Source: Planctomycetota bacterium
GTDB taxonomy: Bacteria > Planctomycetota > PLA2
DNA length: 64,000 nt
Assembly: GCA_021776785.1 (NCBI GenBank)
Contig: JAJFFF010000024.1
Coordinates: forward strand, 84,526-148,525
Reading direction: 5' to 3'
Within the stretch, counting starts at the first letter, position 1, and every line of letters starts with the position of its first letter. The notes under the pieces were generated by a model. That model made no database searches, was not told the origin of the DNA, and saw only the letters and a program-made list of their open reading frames with translations. This document shows positions 35,045-44,735 of this stretch, piece by piece. The position numbers were made by a program, and so were the translations under genes.

Positions 35045-35494
35045 TTATGCGTGCCGTGGAAAGTGCGCCAAGAGATCGAGTGACGTCACGATACCCGCGA
35101 TTTTGTCGTCACGCATCACGACGACGCGATGCACATGGTCGTCCACCATGCGCGCCGCCACATCGGCGAGGGGTGTGTTCTCGGCAACCGTCAGCACCGA
35201 GTCCGACATGATGTCTTGCACTTCCCGCGAGTCGAATTTGCTGTTCTCCCGATCCGCGGCCATGCCGAACTTGGGATCGTCGGCGAGCATGCGTTCGACC
35301 AGGTCGGTCTTGGAGACGAGCCCAACGAGTCGGCCGTCTACTTGCACCACGGGCGCGCCGGAGATTCGATCTTCGGCAACGATGCGCGCAAACTCAACCA
35401 GCGGCGTGGCCGGCGTCACGGTGATGACGTGGGCCTGCATGATGTCGGCAATGGTTCGGGGAACGTTCGAGATGTGGGCCATACCCGTTGCCAT
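35045..35494 (-). CDS. Two-CBS-domain protein
   Basis: A 149-residue protein built of two CBS motifs: ADIMQAHVITVTPATPL near the start and VQDIMSDSVLTVAENTPL near 85. Each is followed by the typical GRLVGLVSKTDL and DKIAGIVTSLDLL. CBS pairs bind adenosine nucleotides and act as energy or redox-linked regulators. ATG 35494 was chosen (ATG 35482 is possible). It is convergent with the response regulator and divergent from a tandem USP. Confidence 0.9.
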   Translation of the reverse strand: MATGMAHISNVPRTIADIMQAHVITVTPATPLVEFARIVAEDRISGAPVVQVDGRLVGLVSKTDLVERMLADDPKFGMAADRENSKFDSREVQDIMSDSVLTVAENTPLADVAARMVDDHVHRVVVMRDDKIAGIVTSLDLLAHFPRHA

Positions 35495-35623
35495 GCACGA
35501 AGCTTGCCGTATCCCGCGCATTCGATTCTTGCGGCGAAGCGGGGCATTTGCCGCGCGAAACGACACCGGCGGTGGTTTTCCCTCGTGTTTCCGTACGGCA
35601 CACTCCGTGTTCTCTTTTCCCGT

Positions 35624-36523
35624 ATGAAGTTTCAACGCATCCTTGCCCTCACGGACTTGAGTCCGCATTCGGTTACCGGGCTGACGCTGGCGAACCATCT
35701 AGCCGCTCGTTGCGGCGCCAAAGTGACGGTTGGGTATGCCCACACCGAATCCGAAGGGCTGAAGCGATACGCGGGGAGCGAACGCGAGAACGTGGATCGG
35801 CTCGCTGCATGGGTGCGTGAGGAGGACGAGAGTCAGCTACAGATACTCGCGCGCGAGAACGTGGATCCGCTTCGCTTGGCTACGGTTTCGTTCGTCGAAG
35901 CCGAGAACGCGCGCGAGGGCGTGGACAAACTCATCGCGAAGAGTAAGCCCGACGTCGTCTGCATGGCGACGCACGGACGATCAGGACTCAAGCACATGTT
36001 GCTTGGAAGCGTCGCGGAGCACGCGATTCGTTCGGCGGGAGTGCCGGTGATGGTCACGCGGGAGAAGCAGCTTCCACCGCACGGATCTCCGCTGACGGTT
36101 CACCTGGCGGTCGACCTCATGAGAGACCCGTCCGTCATGACGCGCCAAGTCGCGGAGTGGATGGGGCCAAACGATCAAGTCCGGCTCGTCCACGTCATTG
36201 AGTCCGCGTACGTGGCGCCGGTTCTGTATGGACCGGATGCGGTCTTCAGTCAGCCGGACCGTGCCGTGCTTACGCGTGCGGCGCGTACGCAGCTCGAAGC
36301 GGTGTCTCTCGACGGTTCCGCCGCCCCGTCGTTGGTGTTCGACGTCCGGCACGGACGGCCTCGCCAGGAAATCCTAGATGCAGCGGCCGCCGAAGACGCG
36401 TCGCTTGTCGTCGTGGAGACGCACGGTCGCACCGGATTCGATCGGCTCATGTTGGGAAGTGTGGCCGAGTTCATCGTTCGCCGAAGCAAGCAACCGGTTT
36501 TGGTAATACCGGCCAAGGCGTAG
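35624..36523 (+). CDS. Tandem universal stress protein
   Basis: A 299-residue double UspA protein. ATG 35624 starts the first strand KFQRILALTDLS. Nucleotide motifs: ATHGRSGLKHMLLGS in domain 1 and ETHGRTGFDRLMLGS in domain 2; the first Gly is Ala and Glu respectively, so ATP binding may differ between halves. It ends 11 bp from the convergent NtrC-like gene. Confidence 0.9.
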   Translation: MKFQRILALTDLSPHSVTGLTLANHLAARCGAKVTVGYAHTESEGLKRYAGSERENVDRLAAWVREEDESQLQILARENVDPLRLATVSFVEAENAREGVDKLIAKSKPDVVCMATHGRSGLKHMLLGSVAEHAIRSAGVPVMVTREKQLPPHGSPLTVHLAVDLMRDPSVMTRQVAEWMGPNDQVRLVHVIESAYVAPVLYGPDAVFSQPDRAVLTRAARTQLEAVSLDGSAAPSLVFDVRHGRPRQEILDAAAAEDASLVVVETHGRTGFDRLMLGSVAEFIVRRSKQPVLVIPAKA

Positions 36524-36534
36524 CGCGCGAGTGG

Positions 36535-37962
36535 TTACGCCTTGCTCATTTTGTCGAGTCGGTAGCGGATTTGGTCGCGGGAGATTCCGAGGATCCGCGC
36601 AGCGCGGCTCTTGTTTCCGCCCGCACGCTCCATCGCTTGATGAATGAGGTGTCGCTCCAAGTCTTCCAGCGAAACGCCGCCCGACGGAAGCGTATAGATC
36701 GCATCGTCGGTGATCGGCAGCGGCGCACTTGCCATTCTTGGTTGCGGGGGAGGCGGCGCCGGAACGTGGCGCGGCGCGGCGGTCGGATACCCGTCGTCCA
36801 GCAAAAGATCGTCCTCTTGCAACAGCCCTTCATGCGCAAACAGCATGGCGCGCTCCATGACGTTGCGCAGTTCGCGCACATTGCCGGGCCATGGATGAGT
36901 GCGCAGCCGATTCTTCGCCATCTCCGACAAACCCTCGACCGGGCGACCGAATTCGCCGATGAAGTGGCGGATGAAACGATCCGCCAGCGGAAGGATGTCC
37001 TCGCGACGATCCCGCAACGGCGGGATGACGATCGGTACGACCCGCAAGCGATAGAGAAGGTCTGCTCGGAACTTCCCCTCCTCGACCAATGCGTTTAGAT
37101 CGCGATGGGTCGCGGCGATGATGCGCACGTCGATGCTCACGGTCTCGGTGCTTCCAATGCGGGAAAACGATCGTTCCTCGAGGACGCCGAGGAGCTTGGC
37201 TTGCAATGCGAGCGGCATGTCTCCGATCTCATCAAGAAACACGGTTCCGCCGTCCGCGGCTTCGAACACGCCGTGGCGCTTTTCCTTCGCATCGGTAAAC
37301 GCGCCCTTCTCGTGGCCCATCAACTCGGCCTCGAGCAGGTGTTCGGGTATGGCCGAACACGTGACCGTGTGAAAAGGACACGGCGCTCGCGCCGACGCAT
37401 AGTGAATGGCGCGCGCGACCATCCCTTTGCCGGTCCCGCTCTCGCCCAGTAGCAAGACCGTGGAAGCCGGCGACTCCGCGACGCGCCCCGCTTGATCCAA
37501 GACGCGCTTCATCGCTTCGCTGTGCGCCACGATCGAAGCGAAACTGAATTCTTTCTGTTTGCGTTTGCGCCGCTCAACGACCTGCTTCTTCAGGCTTCCC
37601 GTCGTGCAAACACGAGCCAAAACAATTTCTAACTCGTCGATGTTGAGCGGTTTTTGCAGGTACGTCTCTGCGCCTCTTTGCATGGCACGCACGGCCGACT
37701 CGACGGAGCCGTGCGCCGTCATCATCAGTACAGGCGTTTCCGGCCACGTCGCCACGAGATCCGGCAACAGGTCAAGTCCGCTCTCGGTGCCGAGCTGCAA
37801 GTCCAGCAAGACCGCGTTCGGCGCGCTGGATGCCAACATCTCTCGCGCGGCCGCGACGGACGCCGCTTCTTGCGCGCCGTAGCCCAGCGCGCGGAGCGTT
37901 TCGACGAGCCCGAGGCGAAGGGCCGGGTCATCGTCGATAATGAGGATGTTGCGTTGTGACAT
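36535..37962 (-). CDS. NtrC-type sigma-54 response regulator
   Basis: A 475-residue protein: receiver (about 1-115, Asp in VLLDLQLG), AAA+ domain (about 150-385) and Fis-type HTH (about 435-475, GGNKSRAARILGISRDQIRYR). AAA+ motifs: Walker A GESGTGKG, Walker B GTVFLDEIGDM, and the sigma-54 contact loop GAFTDA rather than the canonical GAFTGA. It activates sigma-54 promoters by ATP hydrolysis. ATG 37962 was chosen as the start of MSQRNILIIDDDP. It is divergent from a REC-PAS-kinase, its probable partner. Confidence 0.93.
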   Translation of the reverse strand: MSQRNILIIDDDPALRLGLVETLRALGYGAQEAASVAAAREMLASSAPNAVLLDLQLGTESGLDLLPDLVATWPETPVLMMTAHGSVESAVRAMQRGAETYLQKPLNIDELEIVLARVCTTGSLKKQVVERRKRKQKEFSFASIVAHSEAMKRVLDQAGRVAESPASTVLLLGESGTGKGMVARAIHYASARAPCPFHTVTCSAIPEHLLEAELMGHEKGAFTDAKEKRHGVFEAADGGTVFLDEIGDMPLALQAKLLGVLEERSFSRIGSTETVSIDVRIIAATHRDLNALVEEGKFRADLLYRLRVVPIVIPPLRDRREDILPLADRFIRHFIGEFGRPVEGLSEMAKNRLRTHPWPGNVRELRNVMERAMLFAHEGLLQEDDLLLDDGYPTAAPRHVPAPPPPQPRMASAPLPITDDAIYTLPSGGVSLEDLERHLIHQAMERAGGNKSRAARILGISRDQIRYRLDKMSKA

Positions 37963-38060
37963 GGAATGACGGAGAACAAAGGACATACCCATGTTACGGA
38001 GTCGCGCGCGTCTAGCCTAGCGGGTGGATACGCGCGCGATTTCACCCGGTCATTACCCCC

Positions 38061-39524
38061 GTGAGCCAAATACCTCGCATTCTTCTCGTGGACGACAACG
38101 AGGACAGTCGTTACGCCGTACGGCTGCAGCTCGGCGATTTCGATGTCATCGAAGTCGGAGACGGTCCCGCTGCCTTGCAGGCCGCCGAGGAAGTTGCGCC
38201 GGACTGCATTCTTCTCGATGTCGAAATGCCCGGCATGAACGGGTTTGAGGTTTGCCGCCGGCTGCGTGCGAATCCCGCGTGTGCCTCGATTCCGGTGATC
38301 TTGCTGACGGGGCATCGACGCGACACAGACAGTCTTGTGACGGGGCTCGCCGCGGGCGCCGACGAGTACATCGCCAAGCCGGTCGCCCGCGCCGAACTTC
38401 ACGCCCGGGTCCACGCGATGCTGAGGATCGGCGACCTGCAGCGCCGTCTTACCGGTGCCAACGAGCGCTTGGAGGAGCAGGTGCGGCGACGGACCGCGGC
38501 GCTGCTGCGCATCTACGAGACCGTTCCGATCGGCCTCTACACGATGAGTGTGATGGGACGTCTGACGTCTGTGAACCACGCGTTGCAGGTCATGCTCGGA
38601 CGGGAGCTGGACGACCTCACGGGGCAGGATGCGAGCGCCCTGTTTGGGGCCGATTACGACGCCGCGTACTGGTCCGCGCTCTGTCGTGAACGCGGTCGCA
38701 TCGCGGCGGAGTTGCATGTCGTCGGCGCGGACGATCAGGTCGTAGCCGTGCTGGACGAGCGCGTGTGGAACGCCGATGGAAGTGGGTTCACGGGGTACGT
38801 ACAGGATCGCACGCAGCGTGAGCAGCTCGAATCGGTTTTGCAGGAGCAGGAGAAGCAAGCCGCGATCGGACGTTTGGCGGGCGGCATCATGCACGAAATC
38901 ATCAACCCCCTCGCTGGGGTGCAGCACTATCTCGGTGCGGTCGCGGCGCGCTTAGAAACCGGTGCGACCGTGGACACCCAAGAGCTGCAACGCGGCATGG
39001 TGGTCATGCAGGACGCGGTGGATCGGGCGACGAAACTCGTGGGAAACCTTCGCGGCTTCACGCGCGTTGCGGAGCGCCCGCGCGACGACGTCGATCTCGT
39101 AGCGATTGTTGAAGACCTCGGTCTGCTGCTGCGGCATGACTTGGATCGACACCGCATCAAACTGATCGTGGAGGGGCAGCGCGGCGAAGCGATCGTGCGC
39201 GCGGATGAAGGGCAGGTCTCGCAGGTCTTGGTGAATCTCTTCACGAATGCCCGCGACGCCATGCAAGACGGGGGGACGTTGACGGCCCGCGTCCGCGTCG
39301 AGAACCAAGAAGTCCACCTAGCCGTCGCGGACACGGGGACCGGGATCCCGCCCGACATTCAAGATCGCGTCTTCGAACTGCTGTTCACGACCAAAGGCGA
39401 CGCCGGAACCGGGTACGGACTGGCCATCTCGCGCCGGATCGCACTCGATCATGGCGGTTCGCTCGACTTCGAGTCGCAACCAGGCGCCGGATCGACGTTT
39501 CACCTTCGGCTTCCTTGCGCGTAG
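38061..39524 (+). CDS. REC-PAS hybrid histidine kinase
   Basis: A 487-residue soluble protein starting at GTG 38061. Receiver at 1-125 with Asp in ILLDVEMPG and K in YIAKPV, a PAS-like domain about 160-275, H-box GGIMHEIINPLAG near 290-302 and an ATPase with NLFTNARDAM, DTGTGI, FELLFTTK and GTGYGLAIS. The receiver-first arrangement suggests it takes phosphate from another kinase. About 100 bp separates it from the divergent NtrC-type regulator. Confidence 0.92.
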   Translation: MSQIPRILLVDDNEDSRYAVRLQLGDFDVIEVGDGPAALQAAEEVAPDCILLDVEMPGMNGFEVCRRLRANPACASIPVILLTGHRRDTDSLVTGLAAGADEYIAKPVARAELHARVHAMLRIGDLQRRLTGANERLEEQVRRRTAALLRIYETVPIGLYTMSVMGRLTSVNHALQVMLGRELDDLTGQDASALFGADYDAAYWSALCRERGRIAAELHVVGADDQVVAVLDERVWNADGSGFTGYVQDRTQREQLESVLQEQEKQAAIGRLAGGIMHEIINPLAGVQHYLGAVAARLETGATVDTQELQRGMVVMQDAVDRATKLVGNLRGFTRVAERPRDDVDLVAIVEDLGLLLRHDLDRHRIKLIVEGQRGEAIVRADEGQVSQVLVNLFTNARDAMQDGGTLTARVRVENQEVHLAVADTGTGIPPDIQDRVFELLFTTKGDAGTGYGLAISRRIALDHGGSLDFESQPGAGSTFHLRLPCA

Positions 39525-39610
39525 TTTCGCGCGGACGCGCGGCGAGACGCTCGATTTCGCTGGTTGCCGACTTGGCCCCCGGTTCGCATGGGTCCGCGGG
39601 GAGGCCCTGG

Positions 39611-40135
39611 ATGCGGCTCAGCGAATTCTGCGATCGAATGGACGCATACGAAACGGCCGTTCCGCTCGACAAACTGACGGAGTGGCTTGAAGAACTCGAA
39701 GTCGATTGGACGGATCTTCCCGGTGCCATCGTGTACAGCGATGCCGGGTATCAGCGCAACTTGGTGGCGGAAGGCGACGCCTACCAAGTGCTCGCACTTT
39801 GCTGGAAAGCTGGTCAAGGGTCTCCCATTCATGACCACCGCGGCTCCGCGTGCGGCGTCAAGGTACTGACAGGTCAGGCGACTGAAACGGCGTTTCTCCG
39901 CGATGCGTTCGGTGTGGTCTGCGAAATGAAGCGCGCGACGTTGAACCAGGGGCAAGTGTGCGGCTCCTATGACGACGACATTCATGAGCTAGCCAATCTT
40001 GCGCCCGACGGCGCACCGCTCGTCACCATCCACGTTTACACGCCTCCTCTCCTGGTGATGGGTGTGTATGAACGAGGTTCCGGAGAGGTAGTCGATTGGA
40101 CGGTATCGCCGCACGGGTCAGCGTCGCCGAAGTAG
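39611..40135 (+). CDS. Cysteine dioxygenase
   Basis: A 174-residue cupin. Iron ligands H74 and H76 (SPIHDHRGSACG), C81 five residues after H76, and H141 with Y143 in HVYTPPL. In mammalian enzymes Cys93 and Tyr157 at these positions form a Cys-Tyr crosslink. Most bacterial enzymes have Gly at the Cys position, so this one is of the eukaryotic type. It oxidises L-cysteine to cysteine sulfinate. ATG 39611 was chosen as the start of MRLSEFCDRM. It is not in an obvious operon. Confidence 0.88.
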   Translation: MRLSEFCDRMDAYETAVPLDKLTEWLEELEVDWTDLPGAIVYSDAGYQRNLVAEGDAYQVLALCWKAGQGSPIHDHRGSACGVKVLTGQATETAFLRDAFGVVCEMKRATLNQGQVCGSYDDDIHELANLAPDGAPLVTIHVYTPPLLVMGVYERGSGEVVDWTVSPHGSASPK

Positions 40136-40293
40136 GTTCTCTTGGCGGTGTGTCGGCGGGATCGCGCGGTCGATCACCCGGTTGGCGAGTGATCTTGCGC
40201 GGTTGCACCAGGGATCACGCTCCCGTCGGAATGGAACGGAACTTGGTTATGCGCCTCCCATCGGCCTCGGGTGAGGTTTTTTTGGAGGTAGGT

Positions 40294-41109
40294 GTGCGCA
40301 AGACGCTTTTGTACTTGTTGATGGCTGTCGCGGCAGCGTGTGGTGGCAACGAACCGAGCGCGAGCTCGGACCAAACGACAGACTCCGGTGGCGGCGGCGG
40401 TTGCGCGGACGACGACTCGTCCTCTTCGACGTCGCAGGATGGCGGCGACTACACGGCGGACAAGGGCACGGCGACCGTTTCCGGAAAAGTGCGGTGGGAA
40501 GGGAAGCCTCCGCGCCGTCCCGCGCTCGACATGGGCGCGGATAAGTTTTGCGAAAAGTGTCAAGACGGCTCCAAGTTGTCCGAGAACACCGTCCTCGGAC
40601 CCGACGGCGGCATGCGTGACGTCTTCATCCATGTCAAGAAGGGCCTTCGCGGATGGAAGTTTCCGGCCGGCACCGGCGAAGTGTTGCTGAACCAGGTCCA
40701 GTGTCAGTACACGCCGCACATGGTGGCGGTACGCATTGGGCAAAAACTCCGCATCAGAAACAGCGATCCTGTCTTGCACAACGTGCACGCCCTAAACGCC
40801 ACGACGGGCGATGATGTGCTCAACATTGGGCAGGCGAAACAAGGCGCCGAAGACACGAAGACGTTTCGCAAGCCGGGATTTTTCGTGGTGAAGTGCGACG
40901 TGCACGGGTGGATGGCCGCTTCGATCTGTGTCGTGAAGCATCCGTTTTATGCGGTCACGGCCGAGGACGGTGCATTCTCGCTGGCGAAGTTGCCTGCCGG
41001 CGAATATGTCATCGAAGCCTGGCATCGAAAACACGGAAGCCAGACTCAAACCGTCACGGTGAAAGACGGCGAAACGGCTACGCTCGAGTTCGTGTTTAAG
41101 AAGAAATAG
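40294..41109 (+). CDS. Cupredoxin-like lipoprotein with carboxypeptidase-regulatory domain
   Basis: A 271-residue lipoprotein. GTG 40294 has a GGAGG 5 bp upstream, and the signal ends in VAAAC. After a Ser/Asp-rich linker, a cupredoxin (about 45-200) carries the copper set H in LHNVHA and C-x2-H-x2-M in VKCDVHGWM. The last 60 residues are a carboxypeptidase-regulatory sandwich (EDGAFSLAKLPAGEYVIEAWH). It is the first gene of the cytochrome oxidase operon (coxB ATG 4 bp after its stop) and may be the soluble electron donor to CuA in place of cytochrome c; the role is inference. Confidence 0.8.
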   Translation: MRKTLLYLLMAVAAACGGNEPSASSDQTTDSGGGGGCADDDSSSSTSQDGGDYTADKGTATVSGKVRWEGKPPRRPALDMGADKFCEKCQDGSKLSENTVLGPDGGMRDVFIHVKKGLRGWKFPAGTGEVLLNQVQCQYTPHMVAVRIGQKLRIRNSDPVLHNVHALNATTGDDVLNIGQAKQGAEDTKTFRKPGFFVVKCDVHGWMAASICVVKHPFYAVTAEDGAFSLAKLPAGEYVIEAWHRKHGSQTQTVTVKDGETATLEFVFKKK

Positions 41110-41113
41110 GACG

Positions 41114-41944
41114 ATGGGCGACTCATCTCCGCAGGCGACGAGCAATCGTGAATCGGTCTTGCTCGTCGTCGTTCTCGGCGCGCTGGCGCTGGTCACGATT
41201 GGCGGATTCGCGTGGGACTGGCGTCCTCCGGTTGCCGCCGAAGAGGGAGCGGGGATTGACGCGACGATCACGTATCTGCTGATCGCCGCCGGCTTCATCC
41301 TTCTCGTCGGGCATGCCGTGTTGGTTTGGTTCATCTGGCGATCCGATCGTGGCGACCAACCGTATGAACGCCCGACGCGGCGCGCGGAATGGATCTGGGG
41401 CATCATCCCCGTGCTCTTGATGCTCGCGCTTTCTGAAGCGGGCGTACTTGTCGTGAGCGGCCCGGTCTGGGACTCGCTGTACGTGAACAAGCCCAAGGAT
41501 CCGTTGGTCGTCGAAGTCGTCGGCAAACAGTTCGAGTGGGTGATGCGGTATCCGGGCGTCGATGGGGCGTTCGGGAAATACGACTGGCGCTACGTCGACG
41601 GAACGGACAACCCGCTCGGCGTCGACGAGGACGACGACACGTCTCTCGACGACGTGATCGTGCGCGGCAAGCTGTTTGTTCCGCGCGGTCGTCCGGTCAT
41701 TGTGAAGTTGCGCTCGCATGACGTCATTCACTGCTTTTTCGTACCGCACTTCCGCGTCAAGCAAGACCTGATTCCGGGCTTTCCGACGAGTATGCGATTC
41801 ACCGCAACCCGGAACGGCGTTTTCGAGCTTGTCTGCGCGGAATTGTGCGGGCTAGGTCACTATCGAATGCGTGGCGAGGTTCACGTTGTCGAACCGGCGG
41901 AGTTCGACCGTTGGCTCGCGAAGCGGGCAAAGTTCGGAGGATAA
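41114..41944 (+). CDS. coxB: Cytochrome c oxidase subunit II
   Basis: A 276-residue protein with two membrane helices at about 16-35 and 50-75 and a periplasmic cupredoxin domain. CuA ligands are visible: H in SHDVIHCFFVPHFR, and CAELCGLGHYRM (two Cys, Glu, His, Met). It takes electrons from the donor and passes them to heme a. The linker between helix 2 and the CuA domain holds an extra DGTDNPLGVDEDDDTS acidic insert. Confidence 0.94.
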   Translation: MGDSSPQATSNRESVLLVVVLGALALVTIGGFAWDWRPPVAAEEGAGIDATITYLLIAAGFILLVGHAVLVWFIWRSDRGDQPYERPTRRAEWIWGIIPVLLMLALSEAGVLVVSGPVWDSLYVNKPKDPLVVEVVGKQFEWVMRYPGVDGAFGKYDWRYVDGTDNPLGVDEDDDTSLDDVIVRGKLFVPRGRPVIVKLRSHDVIHCFFVPHFRVKQDLIPGFPTSMRFTATRNGVFELVCAELCGLGHYRMRGEVHVVEPAEFDRWLAKRAKFGG

Positions 41945-41947
41945 CGG

Positions 41948-43627
41948 GTGGACGAACCTCGTAGTTTTTGGCGCAAGTACGTGTTCAGTGTCGATCACAA
42001 GATGATCGGCATCCAGTACATCGTGCTTGCGATTCTCATGGCGCTTGTCGCCGGCGGCCTCGCGCTGATGATCCGAGCGCAGCTCGCATGGCCGAACACC
42101 GGGATGTTTAAGCCGGAGGCCTATCTCAGTTACGTGACGATGCACGGGACGCTGATGGTTTTCTTCGTGATCTCGCCGGCGATCAGCGGGCTTGCGAATT
42201 TCTTGTTGCCGCTCCAAGTCGGAACGCGCGACATGGCGTACCCCGTCTTGAACATGCTGTCCTTTTGGACGATTGTCCCCGGCGCGCTCCTCATGATCGC
42301 ATCGTTTTTCATGCCGGGTGGCGCCGCCTCGGCCGGGTGGACCGCCTATCCGCCACTCAGCGCGGTCGAGTCCGTCAATCCAGGTTCCGGGTGGGGACAA
42401 ACGCTTTGGCTTTTGGGGATGGCGCTCTTCATCGTCTCGTTCACGATGGGTGGTTTGAATTTCCTCACGACGATTTTGAACATGCGCGCGAAGGGGCTCT
42501 CGATGATGCGCCTTCCGCTCACGGTCTGGGGATTTCTTGTTTCGACCGTTCTCGGGCTGCTGGCGTTCCCGCCGCTTACGGCGGCCGCCATCATGTTGTT
42601 GTTCGATCGGCACGGGAACACGTCGTTTTTTCTCACGGACATGGTCGTGAACGATCAGCTCATGGCGCTCGGGAACGGTACGCCGCTTCTGTTTCAGCAC
42701 ATGTTTTGGTTCCTCGGGCACCCCGAGGTGTATGTCATCGTGCTGCCGTGCGTTTGCATGATGTTCGACATCATTCCGGCATTCACCAGGCGACCCGTGT
42801 TCGGATATCGGCCCTCGGTGTACTCACTTCTCGTGGTCGGGTTTCTGAGCATGATCGTGTGGGGACACCACATGTTCGTAACCGGAATGAACCCTTGGGT
42901 CGGCAAGTATTTCTCGGTCGCGACCGTGATCATTACCGCGCCGTTTAGCGTGCTCGGCGTCAACTTGCTCGCCAGTCTGTGGCGCGCCAAACTCCGGCCG
43001 GGCGTACCCATGCTGTGGTGCTTAGCTGTCGTTTCCGCCATCGGCTTCGGCGGACTCGGTGGACTGTTCCTCGGCACGATGACGTCTGATATCTACTTTC
43101 ACGAGACGTACTTCGTCGTTGGGCATTTCCATCTGATGATCGGTACGGTGACGCTGCTTTCAATCTTCGCCGCCATCTACTATTGGTATCCGAAGATGTT
43201 CGGCAGGATGCTGAACGAGAAGCTTGGGCGTTGGCATTTCTGGTTGACCGCCCTGCCGATGATGTCGATCTTTATCCTCATGCACATGCAGGGCTTGGGC
43301 GGCATGGTGCGGCGGACGTTCGACACCAGCGTGTACGCGTACAACGAAACGAACGCAGCGCTTACGATTCCGATCACGATCTTGGCGACGGCCTTGTTTG
43401 TGGGGCAGTTCCTGTTCTTGTTCAACGCGATACGGAGCGTTCGCCACGGCGAAGAAGCGGGGCGCAACCCGTGGCAAGCCACGACGCTGGAGTGGGAAAC
43501 CGAGTCGCCCGCGCCTCATGGAAACTTCGGCGAGACGTTGCCGACCGTGCACCGCTGGGCCTATGACTACAGCGTCGAGGACGGCGACCGCGACTACGTG
43601 TCCCAGGCGGCGGAGGGAAGAGCATGA
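41948..43627 (+). CDS. coxA: Cytochrome c oxidase subunit I
   Basis: A 559-residue, twelve-helix membrane protein starting at GTG 41948. Heme/CuB ligands: H in YVTMHGTLMVFF, GHPEVYVIVLP with the crosslinked Tyr and the D-channel Glu, WGHHMFVTGMN with two His and the K-channel Thr, and FVVGHFHLM. This is the A-type pattern of aa3-like oxidases that reduce O2 and pump protons. Gene spacing of 3 bp to coxB shows an operon. Confidence 0.95.
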   Translation: MDEPRSFWRKYVFSVDHKMIGIQYIVLAILMALVAGGLALMIRAQLAWPNTGMFKPEAYLSYVTMHGTLMVFFVISPAISGLANFLLPLQVGTRDMAYPVLNMLSFWTIVPGALLMIASFFMPGGAASAGWTAYPPLSAVESVNPGSGWGQTLWLLGMALFIVSFTMGGLNFLTTILNMRAKGLSMMRLPLTVWGFLVSTVLGLLAFPPLTAAAIMLLFDRHGNTSFFLTDMVVNDQLMALGNGTPLLFQHMFWFLGHPEVYVIVLPCVCMMFDIIPAFTRRPVFGYRPSVYSLLVVGFLSMIVWGHHMFVTGMNPWVGKYFSVATVIITAPFSVLGVNLLASLWRAKLRPGVPMLWCLAVVSAIGFGGLGGLFLGTMTSDIYFHETYFVVGHFHLMIGTVTLLSIFAAIYYWYPKMFGRMLNEKLGRWHFWLTALPMMSIFILMHMQGLGGMVRRTFDTSVYAYNETNAALTIPITILATALFVGQFLFLFNAIRSVRHGEEAGRNPWQATTLEWETESPAPHGNFGETLPTVHRWAYDYSVEDGDRDYVSQAAEGRA

Positions 43628-44118
43628 CCGTGTCGATCACACTGGATCGCCATCGACGTACGCTGTTTGCGGCCATCATGGCGACTGTCGCCATGCTGTT
43701 TGTGGCGTTCGCCGCGGCGTATCTCGAGCGCCGCGCGATGCCGCAGGAGTGGGTGCGGATTCCCGTACCGCGGTTGGCGTGGTTGAACCTTCTGGTCCTC
43801 GCCGCCGCCAGCGCAGCTGTCGAAGCGTATCGCCGCAAGGGAACCGCGGCCCGTCGCTTGACCGCGCTCGGCGTAGCCGGACTCTTCGTCGTGCTGCAAG
43901 TCGTTGTTTGGATGCAGTGTCGCGCCGCCGGGGCGGGCCTTGCATCGAGTGCTCACGCCTCGTTCTTCTTTATTTTGAGCGGCCTCCATGCCCTGCATCT
44001 TCTCGGAGGCATGGCCGCGTTGTTGTGGAGGGACGGACCGCGACCTCTCATCGCGGCCTACTGGCACTTCCTCGGTTTCGTTTGGATCGGACTTTTGTCC
44101 ATGATGACGTTCGCTTAA
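43624..44118 (+). CDS. Cytochrome c oxidase subunit III-like protein
   Basis: A 164-residue protein with about five hydrophobic segments. Its ATG overlaps the coxA stop (ATGA). HFLGFVWIG near the end and LHALHLLGGMAAL are subunit III motifs. It is shorter than usual subunit III (about 200-260 residues) and is followed by a second, more canonical subunit III, so the two may split one function. Confidence 0.75.
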   Translation: MTVSITLDRHRRTLFAAIMATVAMLFVAFAAAYLERRAMPQEWVRIPVPRLAWLNLLVLAAASAAVEAYRRKGTAARRLTALGVAGLFVVLQVVVWMQCRAAGAGLASSAHASFFFILSGLHALHLLGGMAALLWRDGPRPLIAAYWHFLGFVWIGLLSMMTFA

Positions 44119-44128
44119 GGAAAGACCA

Positions 44129-44734
44129 TTGACGACGCAAACGATCGATCGCTGGCGGAACGGTTCGAGCCCGTGGGGCCACACATGGCAAAAGAACATG
44201 ATGTGGTGGTTTATCGTCACCGACGGAATTCTCTTTGCAGGGTTCTTGTGCGGATACGCCTACGCGCGCCAAGGGAGCGAGGCTTGGCCGGCCACCGACG
44301 TGTTCTTCTCGGTGATTTTGCTGACGGTGATGACTTTCGTGCTCATCACGAGCAGCGCGACGATGGCGTGTGCGGTGGCGGCGTCACGCGCGGGCGACCG
44401 ACTCGCGACGCGTAAGTTCATGCGCTACACGTTGGCGGGTGGGCTCGGCTTTCTGTTGATGCAGGCCTACGAATGGTGGTCCGTAATCGGAGCGGGTCTG
44501 CGGCCCGGCGTGAACCCCAACGGCGATACTTTGTTCGGCGCGTATTTCTTTCTCGTCACCGGGTTCCACGGCACGCACGTGTTGCTCGGTTTGATCGTGA
44601 TTCTTGTGGCGTACTTGCGTCGTCGCAACGAGGCGGCGCCGCTGAATCCGGACGGGATTGAGCTCGTCGGGCTGTACTGGCACTTTGTGGACCTCGTCTG
44701 GGTCGTGATCTTTGGCTGTTTCTACCTAATCTGA
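44129..44734 (+). CDS. coxC: Cytochrome c oxidase subunit III
   Basis: A 201-residue membrane protein starting at TTG 44129 with TAAGGAAAG upstream. Conserved TGFHGTHVLLG and YWHFVDLVWVVIF are the family core. Five helices are predicted. It follows the shorter subunit III-like gene after 10 bp. Confidence 0.9.
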   Translation: MTTQTIDRWRNGSSPWGHTWQKNMMWWFIVTDGILFAGFLCGYAYARQGSEAWPATDVFFSVILLTVMTFVLITSSATMACAVAASRAGDRLATRKFMRYTLAGGLGFLLMQAYEWWSVIGAGLRPGVNPNGDTLFGAYFFLVTGFHGTHVLLGLIVILVAYLRRRNEAAPLNPDGIELVGLYWHFVDLVWVVIFGCFYLI

Positions 44735-44735
44735 G

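Noticed and set aside
40179..40200. Sigma-54-like TTGGC...TTGC before the cupredoxin/cox operon
   Set aside because: GG and GC are separated by 11 bases rather than 10, which sigma-54 does not tolerate well.
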